Source: Fasciolopsis buskii (lineage: Eukaryota; Platyhelminthes; Trematoda; Plagiorchiida; Fasciolidae). Taken from it: a DNA stretch of 64,000 nucleotides. Positions 1 through 12,300 of the stretch are shown here, in pieces. Within the stretch, counting starts at the first letter, position 1, and every line of letters begins with the position of its first letter. The notes beneath the pieces were generated by a model. The model ran no database searches and was not told where the DNA came from. It was given only the letters and a program-made list of their open reading frames with translations. A program made the position numbers and the translations under genes. The stretch is taken from contig LUCM01009921.1 of assembly GCA_008360955.1 (NCBI GenBank), forward strand, positions 28,142 to 92,141. Reading direction: 5' to 3'.

Positions 1-56
1 GTGATCTTGCCTTGCGCATGACTCTCGAATTTCGAGAAATATACCCATTATTATTA

Positions 57-91
<35 letters not shown>

Positions 92-100
92 GTTATTATT
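1..100 (+). mobile_element. 3' end of a CR1-like LINE with ATT microsatellite tail
   Basis: The words atcttgccttgcgcatg and cgagaaatatac recur at 7058-7105 and, in degraded form, at 16200-16245 and 21977-22030, each time followed by an ATT-type tail. Here the tail (TTA)n runs from about 49 to 102. This is the 3' terminus of a copy whose body lies outside the window. Confidence 0.72.
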
Positions 101-102
101 AT
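49..102 (+). repeat. (TTA)n microsatellite
   Basis: About 17 units of TTA/ATT with two interruptions directly follow a LINE 3' end, so it is best read as an expanded LINE tail. Confidence 0.9.
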
Positions 103-106
103 AAGT

Positions 107-190
107 GCGTTAAGAGAACAGTGGATCAATTCTGACGTATTGGACAGATGATCATCAATGAATAAAAAGAAGACGGTAGGTACAAATACT
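107..190 (+). repeat. Short copy of the 8.3 kb repeat
   Basis: The segment with agtggatcaattctgacg and the following A/G-rich stretch resembles 8336-8415 (agtggatcaagactgacg, then gaagacagtagg-like sequence). It looks like a fragment of the same dispersed repeat that forms the inverted pair near 8.2-9.3 kb. Confidence 0.4.
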
Positions 191-1419
191 TGACTTTGCG
201 TTTGGAATGATTCGCAATGTCCATGGAGCCGACCTATTTTCTGGCAGAAGATAGCCGTTCACAAATAAAAATCTCATTACTTTGTAGGTTAGGGCGTTTG
301 GTCGAAAGTTCCGAGTAGGTTCCCCCAACTCAACTGTCTACTTCGGTCTGCGAAACCGGGTAAACTATACGGATTGTGATGGATAACCGACGACGTGGTT
401 ATGGTGGATGGAAGAGCCGCCGCAGATGTCTTCAACTCTGCACAATGTTTATTTTTCCGGTCTTTGTTTTCCTCCCTCCCCTGTATTTGTGATAAATATA
501 TATATATATATGTTCAAATCCAGCAGACGTGGATTGTCGGCAGGAGAGGATAAGAAATCGGAAAGGGCTGTCGTTGACGTTTGATGAGTAACACAAACAG
601 CACATGGCATATCTGGTTTTATGACACAATCCAAACCTCGTTCGATTTAGAATCATTAGGCTATTGGCACCCTGGGATTGCTTTCTAACTTTTTAGTTTA
701 CCGCGCATCTGTGCAAATGATTTTTCAAACCAGAAATCTCAACACACGAACTGTGAAATTTGGTACCACGATGAACTGGTTATTTTGGGCTGTCCGACAT
801 ACCATTGGCTTTCGACAATGTCGGCTGGTAGGCAAAAGGTATAAAAACCTTAAACGATGGACTGTCCTGAATAGAGCCAGTTGGGATCCACGAGATTCTC
901 CAACACGATGACCGGGGATCGCAGGCGATATGGCTAAATGCCACAATCATTGGTGTTTTTGCATTCAAAACGTGTCTGCTTCTAACTTGTTCCGATTACG
1001 ATCTTGCTATTTTTTCACTGTGTTTCAGTGCCACGATATAACAACCAAACCACAGTATCTTGATTAGACGTTAACCAAAATGAACTGGGTTTCAGGAAGC
1101 TGAAACCAGGCATAAATCTGGATGCTTATGCGCTGTACTGGAAAAACAGTTAGAATGGCTAACTTCTAATCAAAGATTTTCCAATGTCGGAAAATAGAGA
1201 AATAGAACATTTTGCTTCATGAGTTCTGCGGCTTTTCCTCCGAGATCCAATGCAACTATAAGTTTTGAGACAAACAGTCATTCCATTCGCTGTTTCTCGC
1301 TGCGAGTTGTTCTCGCTGTTGTCTTTTGCGATTTAGGGTTTTATTGTAGTAATTTTAGCATAATTAGAACCGTTTTCCTAGTTGAAAATATACCCTAAAT
1401 GTTTTTGACCATTACCCTA
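191..1419. other. No recognisable gene; one TA microsatellite
   Basis: Only short, unconvincing open frames occur here. An (AT)n run lies at about 496-511. Nothing else is supported. Confidence 0.5.
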
Positions 1420-1703
1420 TGAAATCATCCCTCGCTGACCCCTCTGTCAGTATTTTCTTCAGGTCTGGACCATCTCATATTTAACTCCCGCCTGGACTCA
1501 TTTTAAAGGTCTTTGTGCTGCTAACCACATATTCTACCCGCCTATGGATCTAGTTTTAAGAGCAATTTTGCCACTTAGCCTGTTTATTTATCTTCTCACA
1601 TTTACACTCTCGCACTTCTTGACACCATGTCGTTGTCTGTTACCAAACGTTTATAGCCTCTCATAGCCATTTCAGACGTTCTTGAATTTATAAGACCCGT
1701 ACG

Positions 1704-2244
1704 ATGCCTTCACCAGCCGAACCAAAGCGACGTCAGCGCCGCACCGTAGTGCTAAGAAAACCCTTGAAACCCCTGATTCCCACTAAAACATGCACGCTTA
1801 TTGACATCTTCAGTAATTCTGGTCCCAAAACTCTTGATGTCTCGAGAAGACTGAGGAACCTAGAAATCAAAGTACAACAGATCGAGGACCTGTCAACGAA
1901 ATTGTCCCCATTAGTCAGCCCAATTGACTCTTCCAATGACAGTAATTCCAGCGATCTCGCTGCCACAGGACGCTTTTTTATTCCATAACTAAGGAAGCTC
2001 ACAAACGAATTGCGAATGCGAAGAAAGCCGTTGTCTTTAATGTACCCGACCGCCTCCCACTGCCAATGGTCCAATCTACCATTCTCGATGCTTGTGGCAT
2101 GACCTGCTTCTCCTGTCTGTGTTCTAGGCTCCGGAAAATATCCCCCAAGAATAACTGCCCAATTTTATTTCATTTTCGTGATGAACTTTCTGCCAAGGAG
2201 TTTAGAGCAAACAAGGCGAACATTGCTAACTGCACGCTTTATTA
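1704..2244 (+). pseudogene. ORF1 remnant of the CR1-like element
   Basis: A start codon at 1704 opens a basic protein (KRRQRR near the N-terminus) with a heptad-like stretch, open to 1988. A second frame continues from about 2004 to 2244 with KKAVVFNVPD and a FHFRDELSAKEFRANKANI-like stretch. This order (coiled region, then a VFNVPD block) is what I expect of flatworm CR1 ORF1 proteins, presumed RNA binding. At least one frameshift separates the halves. A further open stretch at 2488-3192 is proline-rich and may be its continuation. Confidence 0.5.
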
Positions 2245-4079
2245 AAATATCAAGATCTTTACGGATAAAACTCCGTTTCAGAGAGATATAGTACGGTCAC
2301 TAAAGTTTATCGCAGCTTCTCAAGTTGGTAGGACTTTGGTTGTATCGAGAGCTCCCCCTCTGACCAGTACGCTGCGAGTTCAGGTTCCTAATGGGCCAAA
2401 TCTCGAGCCTACTGCCAAGGTTTCAACTAACCTACCTTCTCCCTGTGACAGTTTCGTCGCCTCACATCTCCGGCTATCCCGTACCCGGTGACCGCTACCA
2501 AGACCAAAATACAAAACCCCTCGAAAGCTACATCTTCAAGCATAACCAACCTCTCTCTTACTTACGCTGCGCAATTTCCTGTCCAATCTCCTTACCCCAC
2601 AAATCTGTTACTTGTCTGTCTGAGAATAATGGGCAGTGGCACCTCACCTTCGCGTATACCTGCTGCGAAGGTGCTGATCCCTCGACATCATCCCCTTTGG
2701 TCGCAACCAATACCGGTAGATCTAGATGAAACTTGGTCCCCTTTGCCCTTCCAACCACCCCGAAAACGTGCTCATCTTAATCTACCAAATCTGGTACCCC
2801 AAGATATAAAAACTGACGGTGTAACCACGCCGATGACTGCCGTCTCACCGATGTCTTTTCAGGCTAATATCAACCGCTTGGCATATATCCCATCCCAGAT
2901 ACGCCCTCTAGCCCTTCCTTGTCTTTCCGTCAAACAATTGCATGGGGCCCAGACAAAATCGGTTGAATTCCACAGGAAGCGCATACCAGTGACCTATTCA
3001 ACTAACCACAAAACCCCGCACCTCATTAGCCATCCTGCTAATCCAGTAGGTCAACCTGCCTATACACCTCGACTGTTTGGCACTCTCGGCACACTCAACC
3101 CGAGCAGGCCATCCCGGCATGAACTCTGCCAAACCGGAAGGTCCGCAAACTTCAGAATGACATACAACCGCCCGCCTATAATTACGAATTGACTGCCCAT
3201 TGTATTCATGGCGCTCACATCATCCGGTAACAATGTACTTTTTTTTATTTCGTTCGCCACATTCCAGCATGCATAACGAATCTCCTTCCCTTATTTAGGG
3301 CCTGCGATTATCCTCGCCTACTTCCAATTTTCCGATTACCAGTCAACCCTATTTACGATGCATTTCCACCACTCCCAATGCTCCGTTTCTTGCTTATTGC
3401 CACGCCGCAACTCCTCACCCCACTACCAGTACCTCTATTTTTGCAAGATTTACCCCTGGATCCTCTCAGGCTACCTGCCAATCTTTTGATAATTGTGTTT
3501 CGCCCATTAGCCACAACCTATCACGAGGGGACCCCTTTACCACCACTCTTGTCAGCGTTACCAGTTGCGCCTCAAGCTAGAAGGACTGCTCTCCCGTCTC
3601 CGCGAATTCCAAAGTAACGCCTTCCCCAAAAATTATGTGTATGACCTAGCTACGGCTTCCTTCAACGGCATCTTCCTAATCCCCTCCCCACTAACCCCCT
3701 AGATTGCAGATGCCGCCGTGACAAGGTTAGAGTTTGGCATAAACACCAGGCTCACCCCAACCGATACCACATCCCCCACATGCCTCTCTAAACAACCGGC
3801 TCATCAACTCCTAAGTTTCATCCATCGCCTTGGTCTGCAGCCCACAAGTCCCTTACCAAGGACAGTCCCTCGCCAGTCAGTACACTTAACTCTACTGAAC
3901 TTACTCCCTTATCACAGCCAGTGCACTCAGTCGAACTGCTTGATGTACCCCTTGATCATTTCGCCAAACCGAACCCACCTCTTGGATATCACGTGGGCTT
4001 GAAAGTTCCAGTGAATTTTCCCTATTCCTCACTGCAACTCCCGCTCGCTTGACTCAATAGATTAAGGAGCTGGAGACTG

Positions 4080-4560
4080 TTAGCAGCTAGAAATTTTGCC
4101 ATATTATTTGGCAACGGAGACTGGCTAACGAGGACGAACAAGCTCGCTCCGTCTTTTTTCACTGGTGGTTATACTTCCCTTCCAAACAAATTAGATCAAA
4201 TCGATAGAGGAGGTGGTTGCCTAGCCTACGTGAAGCAGCCACGCAAAGCTTCGGTTCTCCAACACCCACTTCTTGATTCTATCTCTGACACCATTTGGTT
4301 CCTGGTACAATAACCCGAGCTCCCAATCCACATAGGATGTGTTTATCGCACCAAAATTCGATAGGATCCGACTATTCTCGATCTAACTCAAGCTTCATTT
4401 ATTCTTTCTCGTCCTCCCACCGCAAGATAATTGCAGGTGTGTCTGTCAATGCCCAATTAATCTTCGTTGCCGGTCTTTTGTCCGCTTCCACCTTACCACT
4501 AGCTTCAACTTGTTTTGTTGAGAAAGCAACGCTCGAAGAATGACTCCATCATGGGGACTT
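4080..4560 (+). pseudogene. Endonuclease-domain remnant of the CR1-like element
   Basis: A frame around 4140-4310 reads LPNKLDQIDRGGGCLAYVK, matching the exo/endonuclease segment with an RGGG block of CR1-clade elements. It is followed by GCVYR at about 4327 and then, in another frame, IIAG...NA near 4424-4455, which corresponds to the IIAGDFNA motif with the catalytic Asp altered. Stops and frameshifts make it non-functional. Confidence 0.55.
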
Positions 4561-6059
4561 ACGCCAATAGGTCCCTATAATATCTAGTTAGACCAATTTT
4601 TTACGCATTAGCACTCATTTAACGTTAAAGTTTCCAATGCTAAAACCTTTCCTTGGGAGGACACAAGATGGGTCACGTGTAGCTTGCTCTTTCCTTGACA
4701 AAATTTCCGTACCATTCTGTACCCACCACTTCTGCCCTTTTCCTATTAGTCAACTAGTTGGGACAAGAATTTCCTGACGCCCTGTGAACCCTTCATCGGT
4801 CCAGCTTCCTTTTATCGTCTGGCCCGCAAAGAGCGATGCGGCACCTTTACGCAAAACTTCTTTTTACTATTAATCGTCTGTCCACTCCGACCACACAACA
4901 TAAACCCAAGAAGCCTAGTATGGTTTGGCGGCTCCAGATGAAACTATTTAAAGCTTTCAAAAATCCATTCAAACAGAAGGGGAGATTTCTTCGCTTTTCG
5001 TAAAGTCAACCGCTATGCAGCAAGAATTTCTTTATGGAGTCCGAACTAAGCTTAAAGGGAGCAAGGAAGGAAGGGAAAAAAACAAAAGGTAGGAAGGAAT
5101 GCTGTCCACAGCCCATCACCAAATACAGGACACAACACCACAGGAACCAACACCAAAGACGACCGCGCCAAAGGGCCACAACACGACAACCGAGCACAAA
5201 CGACAGGGTATCGCGTGCGCATGGATGCCGTCTTGGTGCTCTCTTAAGGGGTACGTGTTAGCTCGAAGCCGAAGAGAAGTCGACAGAGTCAACAGGCGGT
5301 CCACCGCCAGCGCGCAGCTGCTCGCAGGGAGCGCCACAAGGAACCGGTTCTCCTGACGCTCTAGATCAGCACAGAGGCGAGGCATATCTATCTACGATTC
5401 ATTTATCCCGCGGTATTCTTTTAGGAAAGGAGGGGAAAATCGATTTTCGCATTCCAGAAGAAGGTAGACAGGACAGAACAGATTCGAGGAACCTTGAATT
5501 GCGTAGGAGGAAATTGCTAGTTCGTTTGGGTAGCCGTGACCGCAGTCGAGAAGAATTCCCACATTTTCAAAGATCCGGCTCGCAGCCCAATCGTCAACTA
5601 GGTTCCGAATTTTTATTCATTAGCTTACGCACCGAGTCCCTTCGTTAGACATCGCAGAGCTTTCAATACATATTTCTCTTCTACCTCATTGCTTAATGCA
5701 ATGGGACTACGTGAAATGCCACCCCATGGGTAAACTTCGGTCTAGGTTATCCATCCATCTCCTTCGACTGTTGCCTGCATCATCAATGTAGAAGAAACAT
5801 CGGCCAGCCATTCCCACAGGCCTGGCCATGATGCGCATCCCACCCAGCCTATTTCGCACCGGCTGGTTCCAGATCTTCCACTGCTTACTTTTAAATCTCT
5901 TTCTCGCTCTCCATGTCCGGCGACTTACTTTCCGTCCACAATGAGAAAACCGTCCATCATTGTCACACATCACAAAAAGGGTTCCATGGCATAGAAACTG
6001 AAACTTTCGCGCCGAATAACACAACTCGCATTCTACTCCCAGGGCTTATGAAAAAGATT

Positions 6060-6850
6060 TTGTTAAGAACAAACTGTTAATTTCCTTACTACTCACAACT
6101 TTATCCTAACCCCTCCACTCAACACGGCTTCCTGATGGGGCGGATTCTGATCTCAGCCTGTCAGGTTTGACTTCTTTTGGAACTTGGCTCACCCAAAGTC
6201 GCCTCGATTCCCCAATGGTCGAATGGCTCAATAATTCTTTTAGACATGTCAAAAAGCATTTGACCGCGTTTCCCAGCTCGCCGACTTCTGGTGCCAAAAT
6301 TAGGACTTTATGGGATAAGAAAATCCCCTCTTTATCTTGGCTATATCCTCCTTTCCGAACGCTCTCCAGGTAGTCAATATTAACGCGTTATTTTTTCGCA
6401 GCCCTCTGCTGCATTACCAGTGGGGGTCATTCAGAGGGACGTTTTCTACGGTCCCCTCCTGTTCCTGCATACATTAATGATGTCTTTAAGTTATTTCGTC
6501 ATGGCCCACAATTCCTGTTTTGCCGATGACATTAAAATAGTGCTACTCTTTTGAGGCATGGCTCATCACTTTTACAGCTCCACCTTGCACTTATCAATGG
6601 AGATTTAGAAGTCTCTTTGATGACAGTGTTCCAAGTGGCTTATGAGTGCTCTTGCTTGACAATAAGCTCGCTGATAAACATATAAATGCCATGTTCCTCC
6701 GGGCGCCCTCTCCATAAACGGCATGCCAATCCTTGTATCACACACAGTTAAGGACTTAGGGTTGCAGTACTCCTGCTCTTTCGACTTCCACGAGCAGGCC
6801 CACTATCAGACCGCTATAGCTAAGAGAACCGCCACAATGATCTTAAGGGT
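6060..6850 (+). pseudogene. Reverse transcriptase remnant of the CR1-like element
   Basis: Scattered frames show QHGFL near 6121, KAFDRVSQ near 6254, VGVIQ..VFYGPLLFL near 6421-6467, and FADDI at about 6519-6533, a well-preserved version of the catalytic Y/FADD box. A VKDLGL..SCSFDF..QAHYQ motif follows at 6751-6810, typical of the segment after the RT core. Each motif is in a different frame or is interrupted by stops. Confidence 0.68.
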
Positions 6851-7115
6851 ATTCCGCACCCAAGACTGCAGAATTATTACCGTCAAGTCCCGTTCTAGGC
6901 CCCAGTTCGAGTTCTGCCTGATTATCTTTATCATATGCCTCATCACATTTCACCTTCCAGTGAGCTTCTGCGATAACTCAATATTACTCCCACCCCCTTA
7001 TCCCATGCGACTTCTATCATTTACATTTCCTGTGCATCATCCTCGTAAAAATTTGACCTTGCCTTGCGCATGCCTCTCGCAAATCGAGAAATATACAGTA
7101 TTATTATTAATAACA

Positions 7116-8149
7116 TGACGTCATAAATGCCGATTTAATTTCCTTGTAACCGAAGATAGCCTAGAAAACGTTTTTTGAAACTGCCCAGAGGGCATGTTAG
7201 CAGAGAGTAAATCCTCGGCTTGGCTAACATTCAAGGCAACCACGTTGTGATAGCAGATGCGCATTTGACACTGCAAGCGTTTGGCCCAATGAGAGCACGA
7301 CTTTTATAGTCGGCGCGTCAAGCTCTACAAAATATTTACCCGCTGTTCTTGTTCTTACAACTGAACAATTCACACTGTAAACGTTTAAAGGGACTTTAAC
7401 AGGTGGAGATGAGTTCCTTCAAACGCCATAGATTGCATATAGTCGCAATCCGAGCTGCCAGATCCAATGCGTCTTCCCGTTGACCACTATTCACAGAGCA
7501 TATCATTGGATATATCAACTCCATATTTTTTGATATTGAGAATAATGACCTACTGTTCTCTTACATCTGATACTTCGTTGAGACAAAAATTGCCAGCGGC
7601 CGTTTTTCAGTTCCATGTCAGTAAATTGAACTGTAGTGCTCCGACTGCTTGTATTTCATCGTCCATCCTGGAGTGGACTCCAACGAAATTATTCGCTTTC
7701 TCACGTCGGTGACTTCGCTGTGCATTCCCTGGCGCGATGCCACGAAAATCTTATCTGGAACCGTCGTCCTACGTTTGTCAGTCGGCGTTGACAAAATCAG
7801 AGCCTAGTTTAGACGGGCAAGCGTGAGTCATACGCGTCCATACTATTTTGGTAATATGATCGTCCCGATGGCGAAGTGGCTGGAACTGGTAAAAATTACC
7901 AGTTCGCTGTAGGGCTCAGGCAAATGTTGTCTCAATTTTCAATCCTACACGGACAGATTAAGTGGCCAATTTCCAACTTTGAAGCACTTCAAAATTTCGA
8001 ATGGCGTGAATAGGAAGGCATACGATGGTCAAAACCCTGAGTCCTTTGAAACGAGGTATTATTACGCTGACGTCGATTGCTTAAAGTAAATTTTCAGCCT
8101 TTTAAAGGGTTCTCTCGGTTTCCGAAAGATAAGGGCCATTACAGACAAA
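7116..8149. other. No recognisable gene
   Basis: The open frames are short and lack family motifs or splice context. Nothing is supported here. Confidence 0.5.
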
Positions 8150-8700
8150 AGTGCTGTGTTAGCTGCGCGTAGTATGGCTATTATACTGACACTAAGTCAC
8201 TACGTGCAATTCTCCGCCGTTAGATACAGCAATAGTGCGTATTATATACGCACACTTCGGCTGGAGGACAGCGGGAAATGTCGAAAAATTCAGGAAGTTT
8301 ATACGATGTCCTCGAAAGTTATTCTGCGACAAGGAAGTCAGTGGATCAAGACTGACGATTGAAAAATTGATAATCTTGACCAAAAAGATAGCAGAAGAGA
8401 AAGAAGGACAGTAGGCTAGTAACATCAAAATGGAGGTGGTAGGTGAAGGTCACGCATGCAGCCAAGAAAATAAGTAATATCCGTCTGAAAATGTGTAAAA
8501 GAGCGAAAGAATGACGCGACTTATAGTAAACTATTGCTTGAAGGTGCGGAAAGAGAAAGTGTTCCCAAATGCTTGGAAGATAATGAGAAGTATTATGCAA
8601 TAAGTTAAGTAAAATGTTAACGTCATTGAGAAATGAAGATCTAACATACTGACTAATCTCGTCAAGAGATCAAACTATTGGCAGTCACAAGGATAATAAT
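8150..8700 (+). repeat. Dispersed repeat, plus-oriented arm of an inverted pair
   Basis: The stretch 8200-8338 is repeated in inverted orientation at 9195-9338. It starts with gtgcaattctccg and includes acagcaatagtgcgtatta and atgtcctcgaaagttattc. An open frame across it (8156-8362) is probably part of the repeat. No transposase or RT motif was seen between the arms, so the element class is unknown. Confidence 0.6.
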
Positions 8701-9194
8701 ATCCCCATTGGAGGATTTGAGGGGGATATCCGGAGTTCTGACGATAACCAAAAGGCAGGGTCTGTGCGTGAGTGTTTCGTAAATATTCGCTGTTAATGCG
8801 ATGTGGTGTTAGCCGCAGTCAGGTCATGCTATGTAACCAGCAATATTTGTCTGCTCATAGCACTTTGCCGTTGGGGTTCACATTACGTGGCCTGTAGTTC
8901 CGAGAAGACCTTAAGTTATCACTAGATTATCACGCGGGTTCTGTTTCAGAGTGACCTGAGAAGTAAATCCTCTTGTTCGACCTGGAGTATTATGCTTGGT
9001 GAGTCTAGGTGGTCCGAAATAACGGAGAGGAAACGGCAGTCCAAAACGCGTTTCTGGTGAGGAGCTACGGTTGGCGACTAAGGGACGATAAATAAATAGG
9101 CAAATAAAATAGCCGAAAAGTATGGAAATGAATGGGGAGACGGGGATACATATCCCTGGTCTGCGAGTTGGACTGCATTGGGGATATTGATAAG

Positions 9195-9338
9195 CCATAC
9201 TTCTTTGTCGCAGAATAACTTTCGAGGACATCATATAAACTTGCTGATTTTCTCGACATTTCTCGCTGTCCTCCAGCAAAAATGTGCGTACGTAATACGC
9301 ACTATTGCTGTATCTAACAGCGGAGAATTGCACTGAAC
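9195..9338 (-). repeat. Dispersed repeat, minus-oriented arm of the inverted pair
   Basis: The reverse complement matches 8200-8338 with scattered substitutions only. The residues encoded by the two copies agree over about 45 positions. The intervening spacer is about 860 bp. Confidence 0.7.
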
Positions 9339-12300
9339 ATGGCTCATGTTAACCCCTCGGGGACTATGTACATTCTTTACTGATCAGTCTTTTTGTCTCC
9401 ATCTTCAATCTATACGCTTCGATGAGTTTTGTTAGACCGTCGCAAAGCTTGGTAATGCAACCAAGCATATCTCTTTAATCCTATGAGAAAAGTACCATAT
9501 TGTTGTTCACGGAAGCCTCTGCCAAGGTTATCGGGATGCCTATGAAGCTCGGGTGCGAAAAAAGACGTATTGCAAAGGGCAGACACCAGGAGCGTTTAAT
9601 ACCGATTTTATCACCTGGCATTAAGCCCTAAAAAGCCGGAGGACGTTGGAAAAGATTTTTTCTTGGCGGTTAAATGTGAATGGCACTCGGCGGAACATAA
9701 TCTACTGCATAGTCCACATTTTTCGCTCTGCTGTTCTAGTTTTTGGAATATTCACCTTGCTAAGCTTTCTCTCATGCACCGATATCTAGAAACTGATGTT
9801 TAGACAGAAATACTGGTCACGCACAGATACGTTCTCCCATTATTTTCGGGATTTTATTCAAGGATTGACGTAGTAGAGGCTGAACTAGCACCATTCTGTA
9901 ACGACCCCCCTAATTTATGCCGATTTGGTTTTCCAGGAACTTTAAAACTTCGAGGTTTCCATCCAGCGGACGATCCTCTAGGCAGCTTATAAGCGAATTC
10001 TGCTTAGTTGGCACCCTGATTTTTTTAGAACTCATAGGCAGGACCACAAGAAAGAAATAATTTGAACTGGTGTTTAGCTTGGAGGTTTTCAGCTAACTGA
10101 GTCGGTGCCCAACTGCATATGGCTACTGCAGTCTACATCGAAAAATGAAGAAGGATGGGCCTTTCGAAAAGTCATGGCAGGTAGGGAGATTGTAAGCTGA
10201 GTATTCAAAGGGAAGAGGATAACGGTAAGTTCCTCTTCCGATTGAGCTTGCGAGTAAAAACCATGATACGAAAAGTTATTCTATCTTTTGTTTATAGTTT
10301 GTTTGACCCGTTAGACTAAGTTTGGCCATGGATGCTAACAGGGGATACAATATTACAGCAACTGTGCAGGGAAGAATAGACTGTGACAAAATACTAAGCT
10401 GTCCACATTGGATACGGTAATTTCAGTGGTTGAAAGGGCCAGATAAACGGGTGGTTGAAGTTTTCCAGAAAGCCATTGCAGAAGCGACCGCAGGATTCGT
10501 ATATGTACTTGTTCCCCGTAGCCTCAAATCGGGTTAACGGCCTTGGCAGAGATGAGCGATTGAGGTCGAAGCAAGCTGCTGTTCGTCAAGCCGTTGGTGG
10601 TACCCCTGAGGGCGTTCCTATAATAAGGATGGCGCTAACGGCCATAATGCTGGCGGTGAAACCGATGAAGTTGCTTAAGAGGTGGTATCAGGAGGTGAAA
10701 TGGATGACTATATTCTGAGTGGGTAATAATATCGTGCTCCACTATGCTGACAACCTGAATAGCCAGTTTGACACACTTTCAGCTATTGGACTAGTGATGC
10801 TCCACGAACTGACCAAAGTGGATCAGAGATTCCAATAAAAGTCTGCTCTGCTGACCGTTGCTCCCTGGATCAAAAAAACTTCGAAAAATTTTCATTTCAG
10901 TAAAGGGCCGGGCTTTCCATTTGATAGCCAAGCGAATTGTCCCATTTAACGGTGCATGAAGCAGTGGACAAAAGGTTAGACTTCAGGCCTGCAGTCCCAA
11001 GAATCTACGCAGCGAGCCTCAACATTCTGTCAAACCGAATCTTACATTTTTGATTGGACCATACTGCCTCTAGCGGCAATCCGGTGAGCGAGATTTAAGT
11101 TGCGCTTGTTTTTGTCAAGGATTAGGCGACCGGGAACTTCATCAAACGTCGGATAGATTACCGCGCTGGTAATTCAACAGTCCGAATAGGACATCCCGCT
11201 CTGAACAAATCTGGCACATCTTCCTTTGGCGGTAACACACACTAACAATATTAGGTTGGTCCTCCTGATGGCTGCTGTTTGCAAATGGTGAATCCTATAT
11301 TAAGTAAGGAATTTCTCAGAGCCTTAGAACGATCGCTAATCTTCAAGCTACGGTTTGAAGTCAAACGTCAAGTTATGCTACCTAGGATACGCACAGTCAT
11401 AGGGCTTATAATTAGTGAAATAGCACGGAGGCGAAAGCCACTCATTGAATAACCCGCGGCAACGGCTTCGGGCTATGATCGGTGCAGCCACGGTGAATCG
11501 AATGGCTTCTCACCGCTTCGCCTGCGAAAGTCAAAATGTCGCTTTGGGAAAAGGCAGATGACCCTGCTTCCTGCGGCCAGAGCAACACGTCCCAAAGATT
11601 AATGGGGCCCATAAATATGAAAAGACCGCGATTTCCAGTAGAAAGACCCGACTGTTTGATGACGCACCTGAAAACCAAAACTTTTGGCTTGGATGCCTGC
11701 AGACAAACACATTCTCTCCTGATTAGACTTTAAGGTTTAACTTCGAGAAGAAGCGTGTCAGAAGCACATTTGGATAATGAATTGGATCTACTAGATGCGG
11801 AAAAAACCTTGGATGATGGTCACAAGGGGTGAAAAACCATCGAGCGGTCAGCCAAACGTACAGGACGGGTGTTCGGTGGCATTTTAGCTCGCCTTAGGGG
11901 GTCACCTTATTGGCGTCTGAGAGCCACCAAATTGCTCTGCCTTAAATGAATTGACAGCTTTTGTGGCTCACCAAACACCTGATAATCAGACACCCACACT
12001 TTACTACTAGTTCCAACAATTTCAAAAGCTGATCAGCTTGGCGCTTACGCCAAGTAACTTGCTAGTTGGGATATCCAATACGAACGGTCGAATTGAAAAA
12101 ACAAGTAAGGGTGCCTACCTTAATATTTAGAAGCAGGCACATAAACGTTTTCGAAAAGGTGGTTGCCGGAGTGCCCCCGGCATTTACGGATGGTGATAAT
12201 TGAATTAAGAGATGTTCGGCATTCAAGTCTGCGACATCATTTTTAACTGACGAAACACACTCACCAACAAGGATGGTCCCTAGGGGTCATTGAAAACAAC

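Larger units (their letters stand above)
1420..7115 (+). mobile_element. Degenerate CR1-like non-LTR retrotransposon, ORF1 to 3' tail
   Basis: Fragments appear in the order expected of a CR1-type LINE: a basic ORF1-like start near 1704, an exo/endonuclease-like stretch at about 4080-4560, reverse transcriptase fragments at about 6060-6850, and a 3' end at 7058-7115 shared with other copies and followed by ATT repeats. Frames change often and stops are frequent, so the element is dead. The interval 5000-6050 shows no element signature and may be an insertion or too decayed to read. The 5' boundary is a guess based on the C/T-rich leader. Confidence 0.72.

Noticed and set aside
5034..5385. Overlapping open frames in an A/C-rich stretch
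   Set aside because: Three frames on both strands are open together, which points to base composition; no motif is seen.
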